Under the pieces are notes generated by a model that ran no database searches, was not told the DNA's origin, and was given only the letters and a program-made list of their open reading frames with translations. The translations under genes were made by a program, and so were the position numbers. Below are positions 42,999-52,537 of a stretch of DNA of 64,000 bases, in pieces. Numbering within the stretch: the stretch's first letter is position 1; every line of letters starts with the position of its first letter. Origin of the DNA: an uncultured Porphyromonas sp. (GTDB taxonomy: Bacteria; Bacteroidota; Bacteroidia; Bacteroidales; Porphyromonadaceae); contig NZ_CALHVI010000056.1 of NCBI RefSeq assembly GCF_938039215.1, positions 142,100 through 206,099 of the forward strand, given 5' to 3'.

Positions 42999-44429
42999 AT
43001 GAAACCAAGCAAGTCATGGAGAAACGATGCAGGAAATCTCTGTGTCATGCTCCCCCAATTGAGCTTCTGGGCACTAGGCATTAGTTTAGGCTCTATAATA
43101 CTACTACTCGGAGCTCTTGTCCTTGATTTGAGATACACAAAGGGGGAACACATCCTTATACTCATCCCTGTTACTCTAGGAATCATCTTCTTTCTCTACC
43201 GTTTCAGAAGACATGAGCGGGCAAGTATACTCCAAGCCTTCAAAGATGACCTTGACTATCAAGTAAGCAAGATCTTAAAGGACTACCCCATAAAGACATT
43301 TGAAGTCAAACGAAAGGTCTATATACCTAAGGGCTACAAGTACAGGAATAGATACATCCTCATCCTATTATCCAATGGCGTAATACTTGAGTATACTTGT
43401 GCTAGTCACATCAGTGAGGGGAAAGAGCATCTAGAGCTACTCCCCCATGGAGGTGAAGCTAAAAATTCCGAGCGGAAGGAGTGCGTAAATCTCGGAGCCA
43501 TCGGGCATCTTATCAAGGGGATTGGTCTGAATGAAAAGGAGCGACTCTTTATAGAGCTTAGCAGCTCCTTGGTTGTCGCTGTGTGCGTCTCAGCAGCCTA
43601 TATATACCTATTCCTATTCCAAGCATATGTAGCTATTACGCTCATCACTATCTACCTAGGAATTAGTCTATATGCCCAGATCTACCAGAAAAAACAGATA
43701 CATCCATTCATCGACTACCTCACCTTACCAGTGATACTCATTACCCGATTCATTCTACCGGGCTTGATCATATTCGTCAGCTACATACTGCTTCTCCTAG
43801 CCTACCTCTGTCTGTCTGGGCTGTGCTTCCTCTGCCTCTATCTAGCGGGAATCATCAAGGAAGAGACTCTGATATTCCTGACCCTTCTCGTCACCTCTAC
43901 GCTACCCATTCTTTTCCCTAGAGCCACAGAGCATCTACTTAGGCTCAATCCACTCTGCAATGACACTGGAGACCATCAGAGTCAGTACTACATGAAGAGA
44001 CTAGCTGTATGCATAACTCAGCCCCAAGCCTTCAATTGTGTCGTGAGTTTCCTCTACCTAGCTTATCTCCTAAGCTCCAACCTAGTATTCTTTGAAACTG
44101 AACAGCACCTCTTCTCCGAAAGCATAGATAACAGCGTCCTTCAAGCCTTCCTAGGATATATTGCCGTCTATGCATTAACTAATGACATCAAGAATAGCGG
44201 GGTAACATGCGAACAGCTAAGCCCAATCATGGATGGGTTTGATAAGTTAGGTCAGGCAAAGGACGAGGACTCCAGCTCGCCTAATAGGGAGGAGACTGAA
44301 GCAAAGCCCCTAGAGAAAAAGGCGGGAGAGCTTAGTAAGGAGGCGGGAGTCTCCACCCTAGAACAAGAGAGGAGCGAGGCTGAGGAAAAGCCACCACTCC
44401 ACAGCGACCTAGAAGAAGTTCAAGAGTAG
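42999..44429 (+). CDS. orphan polytopic membrane protein with acidic C-terminal tail
   Basis: A 476-residue protein I do not recognise. Two helices (~25-70) are followed by a ~110-residue soluble segment (with RYILILLSNGVILEYTC), then seven or so hydrophobic helices from ~190 to ~400 including a long hydrophobic run (~250-310), and a tail of ~60 residues rich in Glu, Lys and Ser. Codon use and base composition are AT-richer than its neighbours, which suggests recent acquisition. It is a single gene with its own promoter and terminator. Confidence 0.7.
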   Translation: MKPSKSWRNDAGNLCVMLPQLSFWALGISLGSIILLLGALVLDLRYTKGEHILILIPVTLGIIFFLYRFRRHERASILQAFKDDLDYQVSKILKDYPIKTFEVKRKVYIPKGYKYRNRYILILLSNGVILEYTCASHISEGKEHLELLPHGGEAKNSERKECVNLGAIGHLIKGIGLNEKERLFIELSSSLVVAVCVSAAYIYLFLFQAYVAITLITIYLGISLYAQIYQKKQIHPFIDYLTLPVILITRFILPGLIIFVSYILLLLAYLCLSGLCFLCLYLAGIIKEETLIFLTLLVTSTLPILFPRATEHLLRLNPLCNDTGDHQSQYYMKRLAVCITQPQAFNCVVSFLYLAYLLSSNLVFFETEQHLFSESIDNSVLQAFLGYIAVYALTNDIKNSGVTCEQLSPIMDGFDKLGQAKDEDSSSPNREETEAKPLEKKAGELSKEAGVSTLEQERSEAEEKPPLHSDLEEVQE

Positions 44430-44552
44430 CAAGCTTACTCCCAACAACAGACCATCAGCCTGGCAGAGATACTGGTTTGCAGGGCTACACTATAGGGAGG
44501 ATTATACCCCTACCTTGAGTAGCGTACAAACTCTCTTCTCCAGCTGAAAGAC

Positions 44553-44589
44553 AAAAAATTACCTGTAACCAAAGGCGGTTACAGGTAAT
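44553..44589. terminator. bidirectional terminator
   Basis: A perfect 13-bp stem ATTACCTGTAACC (44558-44570) with 44577-44589; the A-run before it gives a T-run on the minus strand. It separates two converging genes. Confidence 0.8.
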
Positions 44590-44648
44590 AAGTTTGAACC
44601 TTAATGTAGGGAAGCTAATTCTCCTACTCCATGAGGGAGGGCGGTAAC

Positions 44649-45902
44649 CTACTCTTCGGGGAGAGACATCTTCACGAGGACGATCTTTGTCGAAGTGCTC
44701 CGAAGGATCTCAAAGCGAAGATCCCCGATCTCCAGCACTTGTCCCTGCGAGGGGATGCTGGGATAATGGTCAAGGATGAAGCCAGCGATCGTCATGAAGT
44801 CCTCATCTTCAGGAAGGGCTAGACCGAACTTATCATTGATATCATCGATCTCCATACGCCCGCTAAAAATGAAGGTACGATCATCAAGCTTCTTCGCTAC
44901 ACGCTTCTGATGGTCATGCTCGTCTTCAATATCCCCGAAGAGCTCTTCGACAATATCCTCTAGCGTGACCATACCTGCTGTACCCCCAAGTTCATCGATC
45001 ACAACAGCGATACTCTTCTTGCGCTGCATGAGAAGTCTCATCAGTGTGCTGGCGGGCATGCTCTCCGGGACAAAGAGCCCGGGGACGATACGACGCTGCC
45101 AGTCCTTCCCTCGAAACATCTCACTCGAGTGAATATAGCCTACGACTTCATCGATATTCTCCTTGTAGATGATGAGCTTGGAGAGCCCCGTACGTACAAA
45201 GAGTGCCTCGAGATGCTCCAGCGTAGAGTCATAACTTGCTCCGACGATCTCATTGCGTGGGATCATGCAGTCACGTACCTGAAGTTCGGAGAAGGAAATA
45301 GCATTCTGAATGATCTTCACCTCTGTCTCAAGACCCGAAGCTTGACCATCGTCCGAGCTATGCGTCAGATAGTACTCCAGATCCACAGAGGAGAGCTGAG
45401 GGCGTATAGCTACGCTCTTGGTGCGCTGCCCCGCCGTGAAGAGGAGCGCTCGCGTCACCAACCCAATGAACCAAGCAAAAGGATAGAGGAGCACATAGAT
45501 CAAGAAGAGGAGCCCCGAAAAGAAGTGCATCGTACGGTTCGGATTGGCACGAAAAGTCACCTTCGGAAGGAACTCCCCGACAAAGAGGATGAGGAGCGTA
45601 CTCAGCACTGACTGCACCAGCAGGATAAGCACGTCACTCTCTCCTAGGAGAAGCCTAAGCCAAGGCTCCATGAGGATAGCCATCAAGAGCCCATAGATGA
45701 CAAGGGCTACATTATTGCCCAGCAGCATCGTCGTGATGAATTGATCAGGACGGGCATAGAGGACACCAAGGATCTTAGCAGAGAGCCCTCCTCGATTTCG
45801 GTCCAGCTCCAGACGAAGCTTATCCGAAGACAAGAAAGCAATCTCCATCCCAGAGAAGAAGGCCGAGGCAATAAGACTAAGAAGTATATAGAAGTAGATC
45901 AT
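44649..45902 (-). CDS. CNNM/CorC-family membrane protein (GldE-like)
   Basis: A 417-residue protein with the full CNNM layout: DUF21 membrane domain (~1-175, with SAFFSGMEIAFLSSDKLRLE), two CBS domains (~205-325, RDCMIPRNEIVGASYDSTLE and SIAVVIDELGGTAGMVTLED) and a C-terminal CorC_HlyC domain (~340-410). Family members handle Mg/Co or support gliding in other Bacteroidota (GldE); here the function is open. Last of the coaX-to-CorC unit; it is 27 bp after lptC. Confidence 0.9.
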   Translation of the reverse strand: MIYFYILLSLIASAFFSGMEIAFLSSDKLRLELDRNRGGLSAKILGVLYARPDQFITTMLLGNNVALVIYGLLMAILMEPWLRLLLGESDVLILLVQSVLSTLLILFVGEFLPKVTFRANPNRTMHFFSGLLFLIYVLLYPFAWFIGLVTRALLFTAGQRTKSVAIRPQLSSVDLEYYLTHSSDDGQASGLETEVKIIQNAISFSELQVRDCMIPRNEIVGASYDSTLEHLEALFVRTGLSKLIIYKENIDEVVGYIHSSEMFRGKDWQRRIVPGLFVPESMPASTLMRLLMQRKKSIAVVIDELGGTAGMVTLEDIVEELFGDIEDEHDHQKRVAKKLDDRTFIFSGRMEIDDINDKFGLALPEDEDFMTIAGFILDHYPSIPSQGQVLEIGDLRFEILRSTSTKIVLVKMSLPEE

Positions 45903-45929
45903 CGTGAAGCGAGCACGTGGAGGACAAGA

Positions 45930-46559
45930 CTAGCGAGCAGGAGTCCTCTTCAAAATCGTATCCGGCTTCGTCTGAGGCGAGGTAGCCGGAGAAGGCGAGG
46001 TAGGTGTAGCGGGAGTAGAGAGCTTATCTTCATCATAATCGAAAGCCCCCTTATTGTCATAGATCTCGTACCAACTGAGGTCATCCTTAGCATTGAAGTG
46101 AGAACCTCTGAGCTCTTTTCCCTGAGTGAAGAAGTAGGTCGTATCGTTGGAGTAGAGACGACGTTCATCACGAAGCCAGAAGAGCTGACGAGTCTTCAGT
46201 CGTTGCCCATCGGGGCCCTGTACTTGGACGTGGCCGATGAGTTCCCATTCCTCCTTGTCTGGGCGACGGATGGCAGAGTCAGCCTTGATGAAGACCTGAC
46301 TTCCCTGCTTGACATCGTAGGGACGGAGAAGTAGTCCCTTAGGGAAGACCCACTCATTACGCTCGGGGCGCTCATAGATCAGAAGCTCGGGAGCTGTCAT
46401 ACGATAGCGAATCATCCCCGAATCTGAGATGAGCGTATTGAGCTGGAGCGTACGAGCCGTATAGAGCGAATCGGGATTGACCGCCAGGTTCTTGACCTCG
46501 ACTTTCTTCTGCTCACACGAGGAGAGTCCGAGGAGTAGAATGCCTAGGAGAGCATACAT
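45930..46559 (-). CDS. lptC: LptC, LPS export periplasmic protein
   Basis: A 209-residue lipoprotein-type LptC. The signal MYALLGILLLGLSSCEQKK gives an LSSC lipobox. The rest is a beta-jellyroll with the LptC pattern: SLYTARTLQLNTLISDSGMI-like strands, then FPKGLLLRPYDVKQGSQVFIKADSAI and LYSNDTTYFFTQGKELRG; a Pro/Thr-rich tail ends it. It bridges the LptBFG complex to LptA. The ATG at 46559 is preferred; an upstream frame would run through the terminator hairpin at 46590-46626. Confidence 0.85.
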   Translation of the reverse strand: MYALLGILLLGLSSCEQKKVEVKNLAVNPDSLYTARTLQLNTLISDSGMIRYRMTAPELLIYERPERNEWVFPKGLLLRPYDVKQGSQVFIKADSAIRRPDKEEWELIGHVQVQGPDGQRLKTRQLFWLRDERRLYSNDTTYFFTQGKELRGSHFNAKDDLSWYEIYDNKGAFDYDEDKLSTPATPTSPSPATSPQTKPDTILKRTPAR

Positions 46560-46589
46560 CCCGTAGTGGGAGGCGCAGGAAAGGAAAGA

Positions 46590-46626
46590 CCTCCGCAGCC
46601 AAGACGAAGCGTCCTGACTGCGGAGG
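46590..46626 (-). terminator. hairpin between the TPR gene and lptC
   Basis: A 9-bp stem CCTCCGCAG (46590-46598) with CTGCGGAGG (46618-46626), followed by a T-rich stretch on the minus strand. Since lptC is downstream without a clear own promoter, it probably attenuates rather than fully ends transcription. Confidence 0.6.
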
Positions 46627-46693
46627 GCTTTTCCCCTCGCTCCTGCACTCAAGTGCGAAGGGAGATCAGACATATAGAGATGTCGTGGGGTGA

Positions 46694-48040
46694 TTAAGGG
46701 ATGACGACACTTTCGCCACCGAAGCTGACCGTAGCACCACGCTTGATGCTGGGGTGCATGAAGATCTCCTGAGCAGAGGGGAGGTAGCGAGAGTAGTTCG
46801 CAATAGCACGGTTAGCCTGAGCAGCGACAGAGGGGTCGACGCTAGCTGCATGGCGGAGCTTGTTGATGACGAGATAGTAGTAGCAGCGCTGCATGATCTT
46901 GTCATCCTGATAGTAGCGTGTAGCGTTACCAGCAGAGAGCTCAGCCAGATAGATGAGCACCTTACCGTTGCGGGGGTTCTCAGCTAGGATCTTGTTCCCA
47001 TAGGTGATAGCTGCGCTGCTGTTGCGCTGAACCTGTGCGATCTGGAAGAGTGCTTCGTAGCACTTGAGTCGGTCGGAAGAGTTCTGTGCCAGATCAATGG
47101 CCTTATTGAGGAACTCCGTAGCCTCCGTGTAGCGCTTCTCACGGATAGCTTCACCAGCGATACCCATAGCAGCGGTGACTGAAGGTTCCATATCGAAGAG
47201 GTAGCGACCAGCACGTGAAGAGGAAGCACATGAGCATCCAGCACGCTGGAAGAGAGCGAGCACCGTCTGCAGGTAGCTCTTATCCGTCTTATGCTGATCG
47301 ATCTTCTCAACCGTGTAGGTCTGCTCCAGCTTGTCACAGCTAGCGAGACCACTCTGTGCGAACTCGCCATCCATCTGATTCTTGTAAGTCTCGATGACCT
47401 TCTTAGCATCATCCGTCTCCGCTGCAGCTAGGACAGCATCAGCGTATTCAGCAGCCTGCGTATATTCATTGATATACTGGTCGATCTTAGACTCATCCTT
47501 AGATGCGATGAGGCGAGAGCTGAAGGCATAGTAGTAGAGGACCTGGATAGGAGTCTGCTCCTTGTAGCGCTCGACGACGGGCTTGGCCCACTTGTAGACT
47601 TCGGTGAAGTCTGCAGCATCACCAGCCAAGTTCTTGTAGTCTTCGATCTTGTCTGCGATGATCTGAGGAGTACCGACCTTAGCGTCATCACCGAAGTAGG
47701 TGACACGATCATCATAGAGCTTCATCAGTCGCTCAAGGATCTTCTTCTTATCTGCTGGAGTCTTAGCTTGAGCATGCTTCCAGTGGAGGATCTTAGCACC
47801 GATGATGTATATGTTCTTAGAAGCGGCTGGGCAATCATTGTAGGCTCTCTGCCAAGGCTCATAAGCATCGGCATAGTTCCCTGTTCTCCCAAAGCTCGTC
47901 AGTAGGCTGATACTTTGGCGGCAGCGGATGCTGTCTTCTCCTGAGCCAAAAGGAGTACCTGTAGCTCTACCGGTCTGGGCATAAGCAGCCGTCGAGAGAA
48001 GTCCGAGTGCTGCTACTAGGATCATTCTGTTCAGTTTCAT
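46694..48040 (-). CDS. TPR-repeat periplasmic protein
   Basis: A 448-residue protein with a signal peptide (ends AAYAQ, ~22) and helical repeats of TPR type, e.g. YADAYEPWQRAYNDCPAASKN (~57-77), EKRYTEATEFLNKAIDLAQ (~300) and AAITYGNKILAENPRNGKVL. It is a conserved Bacteroidales envelope gene normally found between an outer-membrane barrel gene and lptC, as here; no function is established. Confidence 0.78.
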   Translation of the reverse strand: MKLNRMILVAALGLLSTAAYAQTGRATGTPFGSGEDSIRCRQSISLLTSFGRTGNYADAYEPWQRAYNDCPAASKNIYIIGAKILHWKHAQAKTPADKKKILERLMKLYDDRVTYFGDDAKVGTPQIIADKIEDYKNLAGDAADFTEVYKWAKPVVERYKEQTPIQVLYYYAFSSRLIASKDESKIDQYINEYTQAAEYADAVLAAAETDDAKKVIETYKNQMDGEFAQSGLASCDKLEQTYTVEKIDQHKTDKSYLQTVLALFQRAGCSCASSSRAGRYLFDMEPSVTAAMGIAGEAIREKRYTEATEFLNKAIDLAQNSSDRLKCYEALFQIAQVQRNSSAAITYGNKILAENPRNGKVLIYLAELSAGNATRYYQDDKIMQRCYYYLVINKLRHAASVDPSVAAQANRAIANYSRYLPSAQEIFMHPSIKRGATVSFGGESVVIP

Positions 48041-48117
48041 TGTCTCTTTTCTTTAGTGTAATAAATGGATTAGCTCGTACTTAAGTGCGTAGACTGTAGG
48101 ATGAGCTGGTCATGGGG

Positions 48118-49425
48118 CTAGTTGATACGAGCCTTTCTGAACCAGTTCTCATTGAAGAGGATCCCCACGGTGAATCCCAGTGCATGTTCCTTGATCATGC
48201 TAGAGACTTGGGGTCGAAGATACTTATAGTCTACGGTGATATTGACGAGCGATCGGCGATCTACCAGAGGTATCCCTACCCCGAAAGATGCAGTTAATTC
48301 ATTGTAGCCTGCACGCCCGCTCCCCACAGTAGGGACAAGCATGTAGGAGTTAGCTCCACTGAGTCCGAAGCGATAACGTGAGCGAGAGAAGAGGCTACGA
48401 CCACGTGTATCGGGGATCCATTCGGCACCCAGCCCTATGCGATAGAGGTCGCGAGGGGCAGCTCCATCTTGGATGAGTCCATCGGCCTTGCTCCACCGCA
48501 TGTAGGAGACATTGTAGCCGACGAGGAAGGATTCGTTGTGTCGGTAAGTCGTCCCGAAGGAGATGCTCAGTGGCACATGATGGAGCGTGCGGGAGGAGAT
48601 CGTATCAGAGGATTCGGGCACGAGTCTTCTAGAGTTCTCTGCACTAAGGAAGTGCTGATTAATAAGCTCCGAGCGTAGCTTCATCTCTGGGGAAAAGGTC
48701 AGCCCGAAGGTCAGTCCCTGTGCCTTCTTCTTATCGAAGTTCAGCTGATACTGCAGCCCGAAGTCAGCCTTGAAGCCCTTGAGCTGTAGCTGTGTGCGGT
48801 AGAAGGGATTGGAAGCACCCTCAGTACCGAGTACGACCTGACGTTCATGGAGCGTATAGCCGAAGACATACGAAGCATTTGCCCCTAGGGAGACGTTGCC
48901 GATACGTGCACCGACACCGAGATAGAGGTCATTGAAGCTCCCTTGTCCGGAGTAAGCTCTCTGATAGGTCTTCTGACTATCTCCCTTGAGCTTCTCTTCG
49001 CTACCGAAGCGGTAGCCCACGGTAGAGAAAGGCATAATCCCTGCACTCACCGCCAGATGATGGCTGATGGGGAAGAGAATGGTCGCATAGTCGATATTAC
49101 CGAGCACACGGCTATCCTTCTGCTTCCCTTCTTCGAGGAAGGAACCTCGGAGAGAAACAGCCAGATCCATGATGAAGGTCATGGAGTCCACTGCGGTATA
49201 GGAGGCTGGGTTGGCAGGATTGACGATGAGCCCATCTCTTAGGCCTGCACCTAGCCCACCAAGGGCACGGGTGGTGGCTGTCTGTCGCAGACCGAGTGAC
49301 CCGTATCCGAAGCGGCTGTAGGGAGATCGGTCAGAGTTGTTCTGAGCGACGAGGCTACCTGTCGTTAGTCCAGCGAGTACCCCCACAGAGAGGACACGGC
49401 CGAGGATCTTATTCCATTGTATCAT
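48118..49425 (-). CDS. outer-membrane beta-barrel protein
   Basis: A 435-residue protein with a signal peptide (ends LVAQN). It begins SPYSRFGYGSLG, and the rest alternates strands and turns, ending with a terminal strand HALGFTVGILFNENWFRKA. The pattern SPYSRFGYG with the NPANPASYTAVD segment is a Bacteroidota outer-membrane family with unknown role, regularly next to coaX. Its ATG overlaps the coaX stop by 4 bp. Confidence 0.8.
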   Translation of the reverse strand: MIQWNKILGRVLSVGVLAGLTTGSLVAQNNSDRSPYSRFGYGSLGLRQTATTRALGGLGAGLRDGLIVNPANPASYTAVDSMTFIMDLAVSLRGSFLEEGKQKDSRVLGNIDYATILFPISHHLAVSAGIMPFSTVGYRFGSEEKLKGDSQKTYQRAYSGQGSFNDLYLGVGARIGNVSLGANASYVFGYTLHERQVVLGTEGASNPFYRTQLQLKGFKADFGLQYQLNFDKKKAQGLTFGLTFSPEMKLRSELINQHFLSAENSRRLVPESSDTISSRTLHHVPLSISFGTTYRHNESFLVGYNVSYMRWSKADGLIQDGAAPRDLYRIGLGAEWIPDTRGRSLFSRSRYRFGLSGANSYMLVPTVGSGRAGYNELTASFGVGIPLVDRRSLVNITVDYKYLRPQVSSMIKEHALGFTVGILFNENWFRKARIN

Positions 49426-50150
49426 TTGTTGTACTCCAGTATCTTGTTCAGTCCATAGAGGACGAGGTCGGGCTCCACACGCACATCCTGAGGCAGGGCA
49501 TGCTCGATGACTGAGGCATCACCACCAGTGACGAAGATCATCGCCTCTGGGTCTTTGGCTTTGATCTCCTCGATATAGCCTTGGATCTCATGGATGACTC
49601 CTCTGAGCACTCCTATAGAGATCGCCTCGATGGTAGTCTGTCCGAAGGCTCGCTCCTGCTGCTCCAGATCTTGGATGAGCGGGAGGCGGGAGGTGAAGTG
49701 ATTCAGCGCCTTGAGCCGCGTGTATAGTCCAGGGGAGATATTCCCCCCCATATATTCCCCAGATGGGGATACATACTCAAAGGTGATCGCCGTCCCTAGG
49801 TCGATGACTAGGAGGGGTACTCCTTGGGGAGCTAAAGAATAGGCTCCCACGACGGCCGCTATACGGTCACTCCCGAGGCGGGAGCGGTCATAGGCGACTT
49901 GGACGGGTACAGCGACACGCTCATCCACCGTGCAGACGGTGGAGAGCTGCTCTGTGAGCAGGCTAAGCAATGTCTTGTCTACACTAGCGACAGAGCTGTA
50001 GATCGCAGCATCCAGAGCTGGATGGTCAGCTAGGATGCGCCCAGCTTCTCGGAGGGAAACCTGCGGGAATGAGTAGTGAGCGATGAGCTCACCTCCATCC
50101 GCAACAGCCACTTTGCAGACTGTGTTCCCCTGATCGATGATTAAATTCAC
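49422..50150 (-). CDS. coaX: type III pantothenate kinase
   Basis: CoaX catalyses the first step of coenzyme A synthesis. The 242-residue protein has the family signatures: NLIIDQGNTVCKVAV, LGSDRIAAVVGAYSL, VIDLGTAITFEYVS and EYMGGNISPG. The gene overlaps the outer-membrane protein gene by 4 bp (ATGA), so they are translationally linked. A weak promoter-like TTTCTTTG (50178-50185, minus strand) lies upstream. Confidence 0.95.
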   Translation of the reverse strand: MNLIIDQGNTVCKVAVADGGELIAHYSFPQVSLREAGRILADHPALDAAIYSSVASVDKTLLSLLTEQLSTVCTVDERVAVPVQVAYDRSRLGSDRIAAVVGAYSLAPQGVPLLVIDLGTAITFEYVSPSGEYMGGNISPGLYTRLKALNHFTSRLPLIQDLEQQERAFGQTTIEAISIGVLRGVIHEIQGYIEEIKAKDPEAMIFVTGGDASVIEHALPQDVRVEPDLVLYGLNKILEYNK

Positions 50151-50271
50151 TTAGTGGTTAGCTAGTCAATGGTACCACAAAGAAAGGGCTTTTCTGTGGA
50201 ATATACCGCACAGAGGGCTTTAGGACAAGGTAGATCAGGTCGATGTGGTAGCACTTGACAGGGGTAAGAGA

Positions 50272-50739
50272 TCAGTCAAAGAGAGGCTCACCCTCGCCGA
50301 CGAGTTCGTGAAGTCTACGTAGTGCCTTGTCCTCGGCTTGACGCATCTGGAGCTCATCCTCGGGGGTCTTATCCTTGAGCCCGCAGAGGTGCAGGACTCC
50401 ATGGATGATCACACGATGAAGCTCCTCTTCGTACTCAGTGCCCAGGAGCTCGGCATTGCTCCGCACGGTATCGAGGCTGATGAGCATATCTCCAGAGATG
50501 ACCTCCCCTTCACTTTCGTCGAAGGTGATGATATCTGTGTAGTAGTCATGATCGAGGAAGTCTTGGTTCGTCTGCAGGATGCGTTCATCTCCGCAGAACT
50601 GATAGCAGAGCTCACCCACCTGGCGGTCGTAGTCAGCTGCTACCTCACGGATCCAATTACGCAGGGTTTTCTCTCGGAGGCGAGGCTCCTCGACATCCTC
50701 ATCGGTATAATAGGCGATTAGGTCTATTTCTTTCGGCAT
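50272..50739 (-). CDS. ybeY: endoribonuclease YbeY
   Basis: YbeY is a zinc-dependent RNase needed for 16S rRNA 3'-end maturation. The 155-residue protein has the complete zinc motif HGVLHLCGLKDKTPE. ATG 50739 (MPKEIDLIAYYTDED) is preferred to the frame opening at 50790 because that part overlaps the upstream gene. It sits 22 bp after the Sua5/YciO gene. Confidence 0.94.
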   Translation of the reverse strand: MPKEIDLIAYYTDEDVEEPRLREKTLRNWIREVAADYDRQVGELCYQFCGDERILQTNQDFLDHDYYTDIITFDESEGEVISGDMLISLDTVRSNAELLGTEYEEELHRVIIHGVLHLCGLKDKTPEDELQMRQAEDKALRRLHELVGEGEPLFD

Positions 50740-50761
50740 AATGATGCTATACTGATTGGTC

Positions 50762-51394
50762 TTAGTCTTTCTTGAGTAGGGGCTCTTCATCCTCTAGGCG
50801 ACCATGCCCATAGCGCAGGACTTCAAAGGGCTCCTCTGTACAATCAACGATCGTCGAGGGGGCAAGTGGGATATCCCCTGCATCTAGGATGGTACGGACA
50901 CCATGCCCGAAGCGCTCATCGATGAGCTCCGGATTCGTGCAGTACTCAGGCTCTTCGTCATTCTCTAGGGGGAGTGAAGAGGTGATGAGCGGATTGCCTA
51001 GGTGCTCTGCGAGGAGCTTACCTATCGGGTGCTGTGCCAGACGCACCCCCACTTCCTTACGCTGCTTGAAGATCTTGGGCAGAGCTCCCGAGGCGGGCAG
51101 GATGAAGGTATAGTTGACTTCGTGATCCTTGATGAACTTGAAGGCTCGGTCATTCATCTTGCAGTACTCGGAGACTTGGCTAAGTGAAGCACAAGCGATG
51201 GAGAGTGCCTTCTTCTTGGGATCTATCTGCTTGAGGCGACAAATCTCCTCGATCGCTCTCTGGTGGAGAGCATCACAGCAGTAGGCATAGCCAGAGGACG
51301 TGGGATAGATGAAGACAGCCCCATCACGCAGTTCGTCCACCAGTAGGGAGAGCTGCCTGTAATCAGGGGCATCTGGGTATATCTTCGTGAGCAT
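50762..51394 (-). CDS. Sua5/YciO/YrdC-family protein (threonylcarbamoyl-AMP synthase type)
   Basis: A 210-residue protein of the YciO branch: GAVFIYPTSSGYAYCCDA, IDPKKKALSIACASLSQVS and the YTFILPASGALPK segment. The family makes threonylcarbamoyl-AMP for tRNA t6A37. YciO-type members are less clearly TsaC itself. 51 bp after rlmB, in the same unit. Confidence 0.88.
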   Translation of the reverse strand: MLTKIYPDAPDYRQLSLLVDELRDGAVFIYPTSSGYAYCCDALHQRAIEEICRLKQIDPKKKALSIACASLSQVSEYCKMNDRAFKFIKDHEVNYTFILPASGALPKIFKQRKEVGVRLAQHPIGKLLAEHLGNPLITSSLPLENDEEPEYCTNPELIDERFGHGVRTILDAGDIPLAPSTIVDCTEEPFEVLRYGHGRLEDEEPLLKKD

Positions 51395-51445
51395 AATAGT
51401 GGTAGTATGTATTTAGTGGAGTATGATGCTTGTAGTAGTAGGAGC

Positions 51446-52195
51446 CTAGTGCTCGAGTAGGCTCTCCTGACGGACGACTTCGTAGATGAGGACACCGCCA
51501 GCGACAGAGACATTGAGCGAACCAATAGCTCCCGCCTGAGGGATGCGTACGATCTGGTCTGCCCGACGAAGGACCTCCGAGGAGACTCCGTGGTCTTCAG
51601 CCCCGAGCACAAGGCCGAGAGGGAGCGTCAGCGTGCTCTGCGTGTAGACATCGCTAGCCTTCTCCGAAGCAGCGACGATACGCACGCCATTCTCCTGCAG
51701 GATAGACACAGCCGCTCCGATCGAAGAGACACGGCAGACAGGGATACGATGAAGTGCACCCGCTGAAGTCTTCACAGCGTCAGCCGTCACCGAGACACTC
51801 CCTCGCTCGGGGATAATGAGGGCATCGACCCCAGCACATTCAGCGGTACGAGCTATAGCACCGAAGTTACGCACATCCGTCAGTCCATCCAGCAGGACGA
51901 AGAAGGGCGAGCGACCCTGCTCATAGAGGAGGGGGATCAGCTGCTCAAGTGAAGTATATTCGATCTCGCTGATGAAGGCGATGACCCCCTGATGCTGCTT
52001 GCGTGTCAAGCGCATCAGACGCTCTTCGGGGACGAACTGTATCGGGATCATACGCTCCTCGGCAAGTGCCATGATACGGCTCACCTCGCCACTGCGAAGG
52101 CCTCGCTTGAGTAGGATCTTGTCGATCTCACGTCCAGCCTCGAGGGCTTCTATGAGCGGATGCATCCCAAAGATCAGATTGTTCTTTCCCATCAA
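51446..52195 (-). CDS. rlmB: 23S rRNA 2'-O-methyltransferase, RlmB/TrmH family
   Basis: A 249-residue SpoU/TrmH-fold protein. N-terminal substrate-binding domain (IFGMHPLIEALEAGREIDKI), then the SPOUT motifs LLDGLTDVRNFGAIARTAE, LVLGAEDHGVS and IGSLNVSVAGGVLIYEV, the last two forming the knot. In E. coli RlmB methylates G2251; in Bacteroidota the annotation is normally the same. First gene of the rlmB-YciO-ybeY unit. Confidence 0.9.
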   Translation of the reverse strand: MMGKNNLIFGMHPLIEALEAGREIDKILLKRGLRSGEVSRIMALAEERMIPIQFVPEERLMRLTRKQHQGVIAFISEIEYTSLEQLIPLLYEQGRSPFFVLLDGLTDVRNFGAIARTAECAGVDALIIPERGSVSVTADAVKTSAGALHRIPVCRVSSIGAAVSILQENGVRIVAASEKASDVYTQSTLTLPLGLVLGAEDHGVSSEVLRRADQIVRIPQAGAIGSLNVSVAGGVLIYEVVRQESLLEH

Positions 52196-52297
52196 TATCT
52201 ATTCTTGTCGTATTCTATTATTATGTACCAAGCCCCCGCAGGAGCCGTGCGAAAAGATCTGAGTAGCGCATGGTGCAAGACTCAGACACACTAAATA

Positions 52298-52305
52298 CAA
52301 AGGTA
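52298..52305 (-). promoter_or_regulatory. rlmB unit promoter, -7 element
   Basis: TACCTTTG on the minus strand (CAAAGGTA on plus), about 100 bp before the ATG. Confidence 0.72.
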
Positions 52306-52537
52306 CAAAAAGATTGATGCCCGACGCACCCCAAGCCCCACTCTCTTACCACCCCTTCCGTCCTCACCCAGAGAGCCAAACGAGGGCAAATCCTCCTTCA
52401 TCAAGAGCATTCTTCTCGAGGGCCAAGCGCCATCCCATCCTCAAGGATCTTGACAGACATTTTCCGCCAATCTATTTTCCCCAAATCAAGGCCCTCCGCA
52501 AACCCTTTATCCAAGCGGGTTACAAAGGGGGCTCAAA

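Noticed and set aside
46560..46673. longer lptC protein starting at 46673
   Set aside because: The extra residues translate a terminator hairpin and precede the signal peptide, so they are probably not coding.
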